The position numbers and the translations under genes are program-made. Below, one piece after another: positions 25,358 through 33,510 of a stretch of DNA of 64,000 bases (the stretch's first letter is position 1; every line of letters begins with the position of its first letter). This DNA comes from Hymenobacter nitidus (GTDB lineage: Bacteria; Bacteroidota; Bacteroidia; Cytophagales; Hymenobacteraceae). The stretch covers positions 1 to 64,000 of the forward strand of contig NZ_JAJADQ010000010.1 in the NCBI RefSeq assembly GCF_020447315.1, read 5' to 3'. The notes beneath the pieces are model-generated. The model made no database searches. It was given only the letters and a program-made list of their open reading frames with translations, and was not told the origin of the DNA.

Positions 25358-26017
25358 ATGCTGAAAAACCTGCTGCTTTCCGCCCTTCTCCTGCTTTCCC
25401 TCACGGCCGCCGCGCCCGCGCCCAGCTTCCGCATTGCCAAGCTGCACTACGGCGGCGGCGGCGACTGGTACGCCAACAAGACCTCCCTGCCCAACCTGAT
25501 TCGGTTCTGCAACCAGGCCCTGCGCACCAACATTGCCCCCGACGAGGCCATCGTAGAGCTGGATTCGCCGGAGCTGTTCACCTACCCCTTCATCCACATG
25601 ACGGGCCACGGCAACGTGTCCTTCACCGAGGCCGAGGCCAAGAACCTGCGCCGCTACCTCACCGGCGGAGGCTTCCTGCACATCGACGACAACTACGGCC
25701 TCGACAAATTCATCCGGCCCGAAATGAAGAAAGTGTTTCCCGAGCTTGAATTCGTGGAGCTGCCTTTCTCCCACCCGATTTACCACCAGAAGTTTCAGTT
25801 TCCCAAGGGCCTGCCCAAAGTACACGAACACGAGGGCAAGCGGCCCCAGGGCTTCGGCCTGCTCTACAAAGGCCGGCTGGTGTGCTTCTACAGCTTCGAG
25901 TGCGACCTAGGCAACGGCTGGGAAGACGTGGGCACCTACGACGACCCGCCCGCCACCCACGAAGCGGCCCTGCGCATGGGCGCTAATTTGGTTTCGTATG
26001 CTTTGACGCAGGATTAA
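25358..26017 (+). CDS. Secreted DUF4159-family protein
   Basis: A 219-residue protein with a signal peptide (residues 1-18, cleavage near AAAPAP) followed by a DUF4159 domain. Typical features are KLHYGGGGDWYAN, FIHMTGHGNV and a GGGFLHIDD segment in an alpha/beta, glutamine-amidotransferase-like fold; a catalytic Cys of that superfamily is not obvious. Such genes are common in Bacteroidota, and the function is unknown. Confidence 0.85.
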   Translation: MLKNLLLSALLLLSLTAAAPAPSFRIAKLHYGGGGDWYANKTSLPNLIRFCNQALRTNIAPDEAIVELDSPELFTYPFIHMTGHGNVSFTEAEAKNLRRYLTGGGFLHIDDNYGLDKFIRPEMKKVFPELEFVELPFSHPIYHQKFQFPKGLPKVHEHEGKRPQGFGLLYKGRLVCFYSFECDLGNGWEDVGTYDDPPATHEAALRMGANLVSYALTQD

Positions 26018-26152
26018 TAGCAGGATTGCGTTGGCAACTCGACTCGAGCAGTTCCCATCTCTCAACATAACCTGCGTTATACAACCGACCGCGGAATAGT
26101 GGTGGTCTTGGGGCTGAATTTTTGCTGTTGCTATAATTGCATTCTGCCTTTT

Positions 26153-26530
26153 TTAGCCCATGTCGGAAGTATCGTATCCACCCTGGCGCAAGAACTGTTG
26201 GAGTTGAAAATAAGGGCTAGCTACATAATCAGCGTCGTAAGGCAGCCATAGCTTAAACGGCGGATTAGAATAAAACTCAAAGAGGCTTTCTGTTTCCGTA
26301 TCAACCCAATTTCGGTCGGCTATCGTCCGCCAAGATGGTTGAATCCCCAACCATGCTAATGCCTTCCGTATCCCCACTGGGTGAGGCCAGCGAGCAAGCG
26401 GGGCGAAGGGTACCGCTATCCATTGGCTGGCTGAACATACCATCATTCGGTCGTGATAGAAAACAATTTCTGTTACCTCAGGTAGGCCTTCGGTGCGAGT
26501 AGGGACCACACGCATGATGTCTGTGGACAT
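26153..26530 (-). CDS. Hypothetical protein
   Basis: A 125-residue soluble protein with aromatic-rich C-terminal half (FYSNPPFKLWLPYDADYV), no signal peptide, no membrane segment and no recognised motif. The composition is clearly lower in GC than the surrounding genes, suggesting acquisition. The ATG at 26530 is the first in frame. It stands alone in a 660-bp stretch between DUF4159 and the next gene. Confidence 0.5.
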   Translation of the reverse strand: MSTDIMRVVPTRTEGLPEVTEIVFYHDRMMVCSASQWIAVPFAPLARWPHPVGIRKALAWLGIQPSWRTIADRNWVDTETESLFEFYSNPPFKLWLPYDADYVASPYFQLQQFLRQGGYDTSDMG

Positions 26531-26678
26531 AGCAGTTAATTATTATTCAATGGTTTTACACGCTGCAAATAGTGGTCGATAACTTGTAAAAGGTTTACCT
26601 GCCTATTCCACCGCCGCGGCTGTGCTGCTGGGCCACTTGGCGTTGCGCCTCCTGCTCTGGCTGTGAGTTGAATTCCCC

Positions 26679-27194
26679 CTACTCAAACCTCCGCTTCAGT
26701 ATCTCGCTCAGAATAAAAGCATCCCGCAGCTCGGCCGGGTTGCGGAGGCGGCTGGTCAGGGAGCGGCCGGACGATACGGGGGCGGCACTGGGCGACTGAC
26801 GCGGCTGGTGGGCCGGCTGGCTGTGGTCCATGCCGGTGCCGCGCCGCGCTACCGGGGCCGGCCGTTCGAGCGACATATTCGTGGCGCGTCGCTCCTGCGA
26901 GAGGGCGCGCTGGGCGGGCCGTTCCAGGGTGCGGGCAGCGCGGGCCTGCTCCTGCGGCAGCTTGCGGCCCCCGGGCGTAGTGGCTGGCGCGGCCGGCGCA
27001 TTGCCCCGCTGATTCTGCTGCTGCATCTGCTTGAGCAAATCTTCGAATGATGAGCCGGATTGCGACCTCTGACTCTGGGCCCGGGGCCGCTCCTGCTGCT
27101 CCTGCCGGGTGGTGTCGCGCATTTTCTGCACCATCCGCCACACGAAGAGGGCGAGTCCAAGCAGAATCAGACCGAGGGTTTGCAGTTTTTCCAT
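26679..27194 (-). CDS. Single-pass membrane protein with low-complexity body
   Basis: 171 residues: an N-terminal transmembrane helix (about 5-22), a Gln/Arg/Ala/Pro-rich disordered region with FEDLLKQMQQQN, and a conserved-looking C-terminal helix ending AFILSEILKRRFE. Proteins with this layout are common in Bacteroidota (hypothetical, membrane-anchored). No catalytic motif. It lies just upstream, on the same strand, of the DUF4159-proximal gap and downstream of the PlsC-like gene. Confidence 0.65.
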   Translation of the reverse strand: MEKLQTLGLILLGLALFVWRMVQKMRDTTRQEQQERPRAQSQRSQSGSSFEDLLKQMQQQNQRGNAPAAPATTPGGRKLPQEQARAARTLERPAQRALSQERRATNMSLERPAPVARRGTGMDHSQPAHQPRQSPSAAPVSSGRSLTSRLRNPAELRDAFILSEILKRRFE

Positions 27195-27217
27195 AACAAC
27201 GGGCGAGGCTTAACGCA

Positions 27218-27250
27218 GAAAAGGTACGCCTTTTCGGGACGTACCTTTTC
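27218..27250 (-). terminator. Hairpin between the PlsC-like gene and the membrane-protein gene
   Basis: GAAAAGGTACG at 27218-27228 pairs perfectly with CGTACCTTTTC at 27240-27250. It sits 30 bp past the PlsC-like stop and just upstream of the next gene; a terminator with its T-run partly inside the stem is the likely reading. Confidence 0.5.
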
Positions 27251-27279
27251 ATTTTCATGGGCCGAAAGCCGATTACAGC

Positions 27280-27855
27280 TTAGCGCACGCCTTTTTCCGG
27301 GAACCGGCCGGCCTTGGTGCGGTAAAATGCCTTGATTTGCTCCAGGTCCTTTTCGTAGTCGCCGGTGGGCCAGAAAGCGGGTCCTACGCCGGCTTCCTTG
27401 TTTTTGTAGTCCAGGTAGCCCAGCAGAATCGGGACATTGGCGCCCATAGCGGCGAAGTAGAAGCCTTTTTTCCAGCGGGGCTGGTAGGCGCGGGTGCCTT
27501 CGGGCGTGATGAGAATCACCAGCTCGTCGCGCTCATTGAAGAGCTGCACCATGCCATCCACGAGGCTGTTGTTTTTCTGCCGGTCTACGGGCAGCGCGCC
27601 CAAGGCCAGCATCAGCTTGCCCAGCACCGGAATATCAACCCACGATTTTTTTACCGTGAAGCGCACGTCTACGTCCATCAGGAAGAAGGCGGCCCGGGAA
27701 AACATGAAGTCCCAGTTGCTGGTGTGCGGGGCGGCAATCATCATGCTTTTGGGAATGCCGGGCGGCACCTGCGGGCCTAAATGCCAGCCAGTTATCCAAA
27801 ACCAGAAACGGGAAAACTGATACCAGAACGTAGAGGTCTTTCGTGCTTTTTCCAT
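27280..27855 (-). CDS. 1-acyl-glycerol-3-phosphate acyltransferase-like protein (PlsC fold)
   Basis: A 191-residue acyltransferase with the catalytic HTSNWD (His44, Asp49; HX4D) and the phosphate-binding TPEGTRA (117-123). It is shorter than canonical PlsC and lacks a clear N-terminal membrane anchor beyond a Trp/Phe-rich segment at 10-25, which matches the small PlsC-like group in Bacteroidota. The acyl acceptor is not determinable. Candidate promoter CAAAACTA (minus-strand TAGTTTTG) at 27900. Confidence 0.85.
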   Translation of the reverse strand: MEKARKTSTFWYQFSRFWFWITGWHLGPQVPPGIPKSMMIAAPHTSNWDFMFSRAAFFLMDVDVRFTVKKSWVDIPVLGKLMLALGALPVDRQKNNSLVDGMVQLFNERDELVILITPEGTRAYQPRWKKGFYFAAMGANVPILLGYLDYKNKEAGVGPAFWPTGDYEKDLEQIKAFYRTKAGRFPEKGVR

Positions 27856-27899
27856 GAATAATGTCAGCGACTATTGCCGAAATGGTAGTAGCCAGAGGT

Positions 27900-27907
27900 C
27901 AAAACTA
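27900..27907 (-). promoter_or_regulatory. -7 promoter element (TAGTTTTG) for the PlsC-like gene
   Basis: On the minus strand TAGTTTTG, 45 bp before the ATG at 27855, between the patatin stop and this gene. Confidence 0.4.
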
Positions 27908-27915
27908 AAGAAATT

Positions 27916-28704
27916 TCAATCCTGTCCATTAGCAGAGCCTTCGGCCAGCAGCTCCCGCAGGGCCGCCGCCTGGGCCATGGTGTGCGCATAGCCAATGTCG
28001 AATATTTCGGGGGCCCGCCGCAAATCCGTGACCCGGAACCGGTGCAGGGCGGGCGGCTCCAGGATAAAGTGGCACTGGGCCAGGCGCGGCTGCACGTTCA
28101 TGGAAATAGCCAAATAGGCCGTCCGCTCCCCTACTTCCCGCAGCGTGGTCAGCGGGGCCTCGGGGCTCATCGGGTTGCAGTGCACGCCCACCACGGCCAG
28201 GTTGGCCTGAGCCAGCAGCGGCTCCACGGGTAGGTTGTTCATCACGCCACCATCCACCAGCACCTGCCCCTGCCACTCGACGGGCCGGCAGACGATGGGT
28301 ACGGCCGCCGCGCCCAGCAGGGGCTTGAGCAGTGGCCCCTGCTGAAAATACACCGTCTGCCCCGCCGCCAGGTCGGTAGCCACCAGCGTCAGCGGCGTTG
28401 TCAGCGCCTCAAAGGTCGGGGCCGCGCCCAGGTAGTGCTGGTAGAGCTTCTCCACCAAATCGAGGCGCACCAAGCCCAGGCGGAAGGACGGCCGCAGCAG
28501 GCGCACAAACCGGGTGTCGGTCAGCAGCCGGAAAATCTCCCGCGGGGCAAAGCCCGCCGCGTAGAAAGCCCCCGCAATGGCCCCGGAGCTGACGCCGGCA
28601 ATGTGGCCGATGGGCAGCTGCAGCTCATCCAGGGCCTGCAGCACCCCCAAATGGGCAATACCGCGCGCCGCGCCTCCCGACAAGGCCAATCCGAGCTTGC
28701 GCAT
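27916..28704 (-). CDS. Patatin-like phospholipase
   Basis: A 262-residue RssA-type patatin. LALSGGAARG forms the oxyanion loop, GVSSG (Ser39) the nucleophile elbow, and VLVDGG near residue 150 the catalytic Asp. It would hydrolyse phospholipids or related acyl esters at a Ser-Asp dyad in the cytoplasm or at the inner membrane. No signal peptide. It starts 15 bp after the metallo-hydrolase stop, so the two genes are likely an operon, which with the following PlsC-like gene suggests a lipid-turnover group. Confidence 0.9.
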   Translation of the reverse strand: MRKLGLALSGGAARGIAHLGVLQALDELQLPIGHIAGVSSGAIAGAFYAAGFAPREIFRLLTDTRFVRLLRPSFRLGLVRLDLVEKLYQHYLGAAPTFEALTTPLTLVATDLAAGQTVYFQQGPLLKPLLGAAAVPIVCRPVEWQGQVLVDGGVMNNLPVEPLLAQANLAVVGVHCNPMSPEAPLTTLREVGERTAYLAISMNVQPRLAQCHFILEPPALHRFRVTDLRRAPEIFDIGYAHTMAQAAALRELLAEGSANGQD

Positions 28705-28719
28705 ACTATTGGGGTCAGG

Positions 28720-29565
28720 TTAAAGGTCTTCGAGGCGGAAGGTTTCGGCCACGCGCACGCCTTTTTCGGTGTGCTGCACCGTGCAGCAGGGCGTGGTGGG
28801 GTCGTGTTCGAGCACCAGTACCCAATTCTCGTCGGCGGCCCGGCGCAGCACGGCTTCTTTCTCGGTCATCGTCACCAGGGGGCGCATGTCGTAGCTCATC
28901 ACGTAGGGCAGCGGGATATGGCCCACGGAGGGCAGTAAATCGGCCATAAACGCCAGCTTCCGGCCTTTGTAGTTCAGCACGGGCACCATCATCTTCTCGG
29001 TGTGGCCATCGGCAAAGATGATTTCCCGGAACTGCGACAGTTCGGCGGGCACCCCTCCGGCCCCGACGAAGCGCAGATGGCCGCTCTCCTGAATCGGCAG
29101 GATATTTTCCTTCAGAAAGCTGGCCTTCTCGCGCGGATTCGGCGTCACGGCCCAGTCCCAGTGGGCTTCGTTGCTCCAGTAGGTAGAATTCGGAAACGCC
29201 AGCCCCAGCTGCCCGCCGGCCGTGCGTACCACTGAGCCGCCGCAGTGGTCGAAGTGCAGGTGGGTCAGGAATACGTCGGTGATGTCGGCCGAGGTAAAGC
29301 CTTTCTGCCGGAGCGAAGCTTCCAACGATGCGTCGCCATGCAGGTAAAAGTGGCCCCGGAACTTCTCGTCCTGCTTGTCGCCAATGCCGTTATCGACCAG
29401 CAGCAGACGGTTGCCGTCTTCTATCAGCAGGCAGCGCATGGCCCAGGTACACATATTGTTGGCGTCGGGCGGGTTCAGCTTCTGCCACATCGACTTAGGC
29501 ACGACGCCAAACATAGCGCCGCCATCGAGTTTAAACAGGCCGGTATCCAGGGTATGAACAGTCAT
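28720..29565 (-). CDS. Metallo-beta-lactamase-fold hydrolase
   Basis: A 281-residue MBL-fold protein with the dinuclear zinc motif HLHFDHCGG (His102, His104, Asp106, His107). The N-terminus begins directly at the first strand, with no signal peptide. The family includes quorum-quenching lactonases and other esterases, so the substrate is open. It precedes the patatin-like gene by 15 bp. Confidence 0.88.
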   Translation of the reverse strand: MTVHTLDTGLFKLDGGAMFGVVPKSMWQKLNPPDANNMCTWAMRCLLIEDGNRLLLVDNGIGDKQDEKFRGHFYLHGDASLEASLRQKGFTSADITDVFLTHLHFDHCGGSVVRTAGGQLGLAFPNSTYWSNEAHWDWAVTPNPREKASFLKENILPIQESGHLRFVGAGGVPAELSQFREIIFADGHTEKMMVPVLNYKGRKLAFMADLLPSVGHIPLPYVMSYDMRPLVTMTEKEAVLRRAADENWVLVLEHDPTTPCCTVQHTEKGVRVAETFRLEDL

Positions 29566-29619
29566 AGAAAAGAGTGAGTTGGGTGGGGCAACAATGCAGC
29601 GGGAAAGGTAGCAAGGAAT

Positions 29620-29668
29620 AAAAAAAGCGCCATGCCCAGCTCCGCAGAACCCAGCATGACGCTTTTAC
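29620..29668 (-). terminator. Terminator after accA
   Basis: AAAAGCGCCATGC at 29624-29636 pairs (with one mismatch) with GCATGACGCTTTT at 29654-29666; on the minus strand the stem is followed by a run of Ts. Confidence 0.65.
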
Positions 29669-29701
29669 GATGCTTACGGCTGGTAAGCCGCCAGCGTTAT
29701 T

Positions 29702-30649
29702 CTATTCGACCACGACACCCATGGCCGAGAACTTGTCGATGCGCTGGCTGATGCGCTCCTCAGCGGGCAGGGCTTCCAGCTCGTCCAGGGTTTTGATCAG
29801 GGTTTTCTTCAGGGTGTCAATCATCTTGGCCGGGGCAGTGTGGGCACCGCCCAGGGGCTCCTTCACAATGCCGTCCACGAGCTTGGCGCTCAGCATATCG
29901 GTGGCCGTAAGCTTCAGAGCCTCAGCGGCCTGCTCCTTGTAGTCCCAGCTGCGCCACAGGATGCTGGAGCACGACTCAGGTGAAATCACCGAGTACCAGG
30001 TGTTTTCCAGCATCAGTACCCGGTCGCCGATACCGATGCCCAGGGCGCCACCGGAAGCACCTTCGCCAATCACGACGCAGATAACGGGCACTTTGAGCAT
30101 GAACATCTCCTTCAGGTTGCGGGCAATGGCTTCGCCCTGCCCCCGCTCCTCGGCTTCCTGGCCCGGAAAAGCGCCCATAGTGTCAATCAGCGTTACAACA
30201 GGCTTGTTGAACTTCTCGGCCAGCTTCATCAGGCGCAGGGCCTTGCGGTAGCCTTCGGGGTTGGCCATGCCGAAGTTGCGGTACTGCCGCTCCTTGGTGT
30301 TGCGCCCCTTCTGCTGACCAATAAACATCACCGAGCGGCCGTCGAGGTCGGCAAACCCGCCCACCATGGCCTTGTCGTCTCCCACGGTCCGGTCGCCGTG
30401 CAGCTCCACAAACTTGGAGGTCATGCCCTCGATATAATCGAAGGTGTAGGGCCGGTCGGGGTGGCGCGAGAGCTGCACGCGCTGCCAACGGGTGAGGTTG
30501 GTGTAGGTTTCCTTCTTGAGAGCCTTGATTTTCGCCTCGAGGGCGGTTACGGCCTCCGATACATCTACCTGGCTATCCAGGGCCAGTTGTTGCATTTCGC
30601 GGAGTTTGCCTTCGAGGGCAGCAATTGGTTGTTCGAAATCGAGGAGCAT
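29702..30649 (-). CDS. accA: Acetyl-CoA carboxylase carboxyltransferase subunit alpha
   Basis: The alpha half of the carboxyltransferase that makes malonyl-CoA for fatty acid synthesis. The 315-residue protein has an N-terminal coiled-coil region (about 1-50), the crotonase-like core with QKGRNTKERQYRNFGM, GAFPGQEAEERGQGE and SGGALGIGIGDRV, and ISPESCSSILW. accD is not in the window. A TACCTTTG element lies about 73 bp upstream. Confidence 0.97.
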   Translation of the reverse strand: MLLDFEQPIAALEGKLREMQQLALDSQVDVSEAVTALEAKIKALKKETYTNLTRWQRVQLSRHPDRPYTFDYIEGMTSKFVELHGDRTVGDDKAMVGGFADLDGRSVMFIGQQKGRNTKERQYRNFGMANPEGYRKALRLMKLAEKFNKPVVTLIDTMGAFPGQEAEERGQGEAIARNLKEMFMLKVPVICVVIGEGASGGALGIGIGDRVLMLENTWYSVISPESCSSILWRSWDYKEQAAEALKLTATDMLSAKLVDGIVKEPLGGAHTAPAKMIDTLKKTLIKTLDELEALPAEERISQRIDKFSAMGVVVE

Positions 30650-30721
30650 TGCCGGGGGTGAATGCGTCAGGGTGGCAGAAATGGGAATACGCCAGGGCTA
30701 CCGCAGCGGCCCCGACGAAAG

Positions 30722-30729
30722 CAAAGGTA
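30722..30729 (-). promoter_or_regulatory. -7 promoter element (TACCTTTG) for accA
   Basis: Plus-strand CAAAGGTA, minus-strand TACCTTTG, 73 bp before the accA ATG. Confidence 0.45.
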
Positions 30730-30875
30730 ATTGAAACGTCTCCATACGTGCCTGCAATGGCCGGGAATGATTTTTCGGAAAAATAATGTCGCTGAAAAAC
30801 AGCCACAAAGCCCCGCTGCTCCGTTTTATTTGCGGAAAAAGCGCGGCCATAGTTGTGTAATCTAAAAGGTCGTTC

Positions 30876-30883
30876 TACTTTTG
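30876..30883 (+). promoter_or_regulatory. -7 promoter element (TACTTTTG) of tRNA-Asp copy 1
   Basis: TACTTTTG with a TTG 20 bp upstream (30853) as a possible -33 part. Transcription would start about 40 bp before the mature tRNA. Confidence 0.6.
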
Positions 30884-30924
30884 CACCACTTCAACGGAAA
30901 GCAGCTGGCTTTGCAGAAGGAAAT

Positions 30925-30998
30925 GGTTCGGTAGTTCAGTTGGTTAGAATGCCGCCCTGTCACGGCGGAGGTCGCGGGTTCGAGTCCCGTCCGGACCG
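30925..30998 (+). tRNA. tRNA-Asp (GTC), copy 1
   Basis: 74 nt with a 7-bp acceptor stem (GGTTCGG with CCGGACC, one G-T pair), T-loop TTCGAGT and anticodon GTC in CCTGTCACG. The discriminator is G; the CCA end is not encoded (CAA follows instead). Followed by a terminator. Confidence 0.95.
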
Positions 30999-30999
30999 C

Positions 31000-31033
31000 A
31001 AAAGGCTCTTAGCTTCACGCTGAGAGCCTTTTT
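31000..31033 (+). terminator. Terminator of tRNA-Asp copy 1
   Basis: AAAAGGCTCT pairs with AGAGCCTTTT, ending in a T-run. Confidence 0.8.
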
Positions 31034-31081
31034 CGTTTTCTGGCAGTCACCACGGTCCGTGTATTTCGCTACTTTGGGGCC

Positions 31082-31639
31082 ATGAAGCCTCCTTTAAGCC
31101 TACTGGCCACTCCAGCCTCCGTCGTACCGCTGCTCGAAACCGCCGACCTGCTCCTGCGCGGCCCGCGCCCGAGCGACCTGCCCGCCGCCGCCGCCATGCA
31201 CGCCGATCCGGCCTTTTACCGCTTCCTAGGCAACAAGCCCCATTCCCCGGAAGACGTGTGGCGCCGCCTGCTGGGCCAGCTCGGCCACTGGGCCATGCTC
31301 GGCTACGGGTCTTGGTCCATTGAGGAAAAAGCCACCGGCGAGTACATCGGCACCGTGGGCTTCTTCGATTTTCAGCGCGACCTTACCCCCTCCATCAGCG
31401 GCACCCCGGAAGCCGGCTGGGTCCTGTCGCCGCGCGTGCACGGCCGCGGCTACGCCAGCCAGGCCCTACAGGCCGCCCTGGGCTGGGCGGAGGCGAACAT
31501 GCCCGCTGAGCGCCTCACCTGTATCATCGACCCCGATAATGTGGCGTCTTTGCGCCTGGCCGGCAAGTTTGGCTTCCAGGAGTTTGCCCGCACTACCTAC
31601 CACGACGAGCCTATTATGCTGCTGGAACGGCGGCGCTGA
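31082..31639 (+). CDS. GNAT-family N-acetyltransferase (RimJ-like)
   Basis: A 185-residue GNAT enzyme transferring acetyl from acetyl-CoA, probably to an N-terminal or amine acceptor. The acetyl-CoA pyrophosphate loop appears as RVHGRGYASQAL, preceded by EAGWVL and followed by DPDNVASLRLAGKFGF, the RimJ/RimL pattern. It is a single gene between two copies of a tRNA-Asp repeat, with no integrase or other mobile gene. A TACTTTG-type element is 5 bp before the ATG. Confidence 0.85.
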   Translation: MKPPLSLLATPASVVPLLETADLLLRGPRPSDLPAAAAMHADPAFYRFLGNKPHSPEDVWRRLLGQLGHWAMLGYGSWSIEEKATGEYIGTVGFFDFQRDLTPSISGTPEAGWVLSPRVHGRGYASQALQAALGWAEANMPAERLTCIIDPDNVASLRLAGKFGFQEFARTTYHDEPIMLLERRR

Positions 31640-31856
31640 GTTCCGGCCCCGGATGTCGGCGCAGCTATGCTACGCGGCAACGGTAGCCTATCCACCTTTT
31701 CTCACGGTCGGCGCCGCGCTCCAATCAGCTTCCGGCAGGCTTCACCAACAGGATTTTCAAAAATTAATCTCCCTTAAAACCAGCGACTACGGCGCAAACC
31801 GGCCCTTTTTTCGACAAAAACATAGCGCTTGGGTTGTGTAATCTAAAAGGTCGTTC

Positions 31857-31864
31857 TACCTTTG
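31857..31864 (+). promoter_or_regulatory. -7 promoter element (TACCTTTG) of tRNA-Asp copy 2
   Basis: Carries the only difference from copy 1, at a variable position of TAnnTTTG, so both copies should be expressed. Confidence 0.55.
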
Positions 31865-31905
31865 CACCACTTCAACGGAAAGCAGCTGGCTTTGCAGAAG
31901 GAAAT

Positions 31906-31979
31906 GGTTCGGTAGTTCAGTTGGTTAGAATGCCGCCCTGTCACGGCGGAGGTCGCGGGTTCGAGTCCCGTCCGGACCG
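31906..31979 (+). tRNA. tRNA-Asp (GTC), copy 2
   Basis: Same 74-nt sequence and anticodon as copy 1, with its own terminator. Two identical tRNA-Asp genes in one kilobase. Confidence 0.95.
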
Positions 31980-31980
31980 C

Positions 31981-32014
31981 AAAAGGCTCTTAGCTTCACG
32001 CTGAGAGCCTTTTT
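31981..32014 (+). terminator. Terminator of tRNA-Asp copy 2
   Basis: Same hairpin as at 31000-31033. Confidence 0.8.
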
Positions 32015-32142
32015 CGTTTTTACGCGTCCCTGCTGGTGGCGCAAAATCATGGCCGTTCATCATTGGACTTCCGATTCGCGGGCTGTGTCGTTCCGGCGCG
32101 GGGTTTGAACGAAGCAGCCCCTGCCGCTGTCTGACACTTGCG

Positions 32143-32150
32143 TATCTTTG
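32143..32150 (+). promoter_or_regulatory. -7 promoter element (TATCTTTG)
   Basis: TATCTTTG 44 bp before the ATG of the secreted protein gene at 32194. Confidence 0.55.
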
Positions 32151-32193
32151 CCCCGCAGTGGCTCAGCCACGACACGACTACCTTATTTGCTTG

Positions 32194-32745
32194 ATGAAAA
32201 AGCTTTTTCTACTCATTACCCTTCTCTCCTCTTTTGCCGCTTCCGCCCAAATGGTTACGCCGGAGCGCAAACGCTATATGCGCCCTAAGAAGGACGAAGA
32301 ATGTGCCCTGGTGCTCAACGTGACGAAAAACACGGATGAGGATTCCCAGAAAGATGCCTCCATGACCCGCGTGGCCTACCGGCCCTACGCCGAGCTGCTC
32401 ACCGCCCTGGATGCCATGCGTGAAATGAACCGCTGGGCCGACAGCACTTACCAGCGCCGCTTCAAGGCTCTGCCGCCCGGTGGTGAGCTGCAGGTAACCA
32501 TGTACCGCCGCGGCGCCCAGAATGCCGACCCCTCGGCCCTGTCGCTTTCGGCCAAGACCAAAGACGGCAAAGAGGTATTCGCCCAGACCCTGACGGCCGG
32601 CAGCGGCCGGTTCTGGAACCAGGATCAGTACAAGAGCGAGCGGGTTATTCCATTTGTAAAAATGGAGGCTCCCCAGCCCCTGACGCTGATCATCACCGAT
32701 GCCAAGCTGAAGCAGGATTTCGAGTACGTGATTAACGCTCAGTAA
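32194..32745 (+). CDS. Secreted hypothetical protein
   Basis: A 183-residue protein with a clear signal peptide (MKKLFLLITLLSSFAASAQ, cleavage after Ala-Gln). The mature part is polar and beta-rich with no recognised motif. The frame is open further upstream, but the promoter and signal peptide fix the ATG at 32194. A hairpin follows the stop. Function unknown; periplasmic or outer-membrane-associated by its signal. Confidence 0.8.
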   Translation: MKKLFLLITLLSSFAASAQMVTPERKRYMRPKKDEECALVLNVTKNTDEDSQKDASMTRVAYRPYAELLTALDAMREMNRWADSTYQRRFKALPPGGELQVTMYRRGAQNADPSALSLSAKTKDGKEVFAQTLTAGSGRFWNQDQYKSERVIPFVKMEAPQPLTLIITDAKLKQDFEYVINAQ

Positions 32746-32768
32746 CGCGCTGCTCCCCTAAACAGTAA

Positions 32769-32795
32769 GCCTGATGAGGTTTTGTCCTCATCAGG
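32769..32795. terminator. Terminator hairpin
   Basis: CTGATGAGG and CCTCATCAG flank a short loop at 32771-32794, after the secreted protein gene and before the converging Nudix gene. T-run is weak. Confidence 0.55.
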
Positions 32796-32857
32796 CTTTG
32801 CTTTATCTGGTTTTTACAAATGGTAAAAACCCTGCTTTTCCAGGCGGCCTCCTTTGC

Positions 32858-33370
32858 TTAGCGTAGCTGGGCCCACTGCACGGCTATCAGGGTTTTGGCA
32901 TCCTGCCAGGGCTCGGCGGCCAGCTCTTCGTAGCGTAGCGCCACGACTTCGATGTTCTCGTTTTCGTCGATGGCTCCCCCGCCGGGGCCGCTCTGGTGGC
33001 TCACCTCGGCGTAGTACAGCCACAGCAGTTCGCTGCTGCCCCCGGGCGAGGAGTAAAAGTTGGTGATATAGGTAAGCCGGTCGACGTCGTAGCCCAGTTC
33101 CTCCTGGATTTCGCGGCGCATGGCTTCTTCCGGACGCTCACCTTCCTTGTCGAGCATGCCGGCCGGAATTTCCAGCAGCTCCGATTCGGACCCAACCCGG
33201 AACTGCCGCACGAAGAGGTAGCGCTGCCGTTGGGTGTCGAAAACCAGGGCTGCTACGGCATTGCCCGGCTCGAACCGCTCCCGCTTGAGCTGCTGCCCGC
33301 CGGTCTGCACCAGCAATTGACTAAGTTTGTAGTGCCCATCGTGGAGAATTTTGCGGTTGGTGACGTTCAT
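32858..33370 (-). CDS. Nudix hydrolase, ADP-ribose-pyrophosphatase-like
   Basis: A 170-residue Nudix protein. The Nudix box is present as GMLDKEGE...RREIQEELG, with one extra residue in the first loop compared with GX5EX7REUXEEXGU. ELLEIPAGML before the box and the C-terminal Trp/Tyr-rich part resemble NudF-type ADP-ribose pyrophosphatases, which recycle nucleoside diphosphate sugars. It is divergent from rhlE. Confidence 0.88.
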   Translation of the reverse strand: MNVTNRKILHDGHYKLSQLLVQTGGQQLKRERFEPGNAVAALVFDTQRQRYLFVRQFRVGSESELLEIPAGMLDKEGERPEEAMRREIQEELGYDVDRLTYITNFYSSPGGSSELLWLYYAEVSHQSGPGGGAIDENENIEVVALRYEELAAEPWQDAKTLIAVQWAQLR

Positions 33371-33510
33371 AAATAGTCGAGGTTAGTGGCTTTTTCATCC
33401 TTCAGCGCGTACAACCGCTGACGTACTGCCTGGCTTATACGCTCGTGGCTGTTTCCCGCTTGGCCGGGGCCAGAGTTTCTTTTTCTTCGCCAAATTTATC
33501 ACGCTTACCC

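Larger units (their letters stand above)
30852..31039. repeat. 188-bp direct repeat, copy 1 (tRNA-Asp with promoter and terminator)
   Basis: Identical to 31833-32020 except for one base in the promoter (T30879 versus C31860). The copies are 981 bp apart and bracket the GNAT gene. Identity stops sharply at both ends. It covers the promoter, the tRNA and the terminator. Confidence 0.92.
31833..32020. repeat. 188-bp direct repeat, copy 2 (tRNA-Asp with promoter and terminator)
   Basis: Second copy of the block at 30852-31039 with one base difference, here TACCTTTG at the -7 element. Confidence 0.92.

Noticed and set aside
30852..32020. tRNA-Asp duplication as an integrative element or prophage
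   Set aside because: Only one gene (GNAT) lies between the copies, with no integrase, and the duplicated block covers the whole tRNA with promoter and terminator rather than a short att core.
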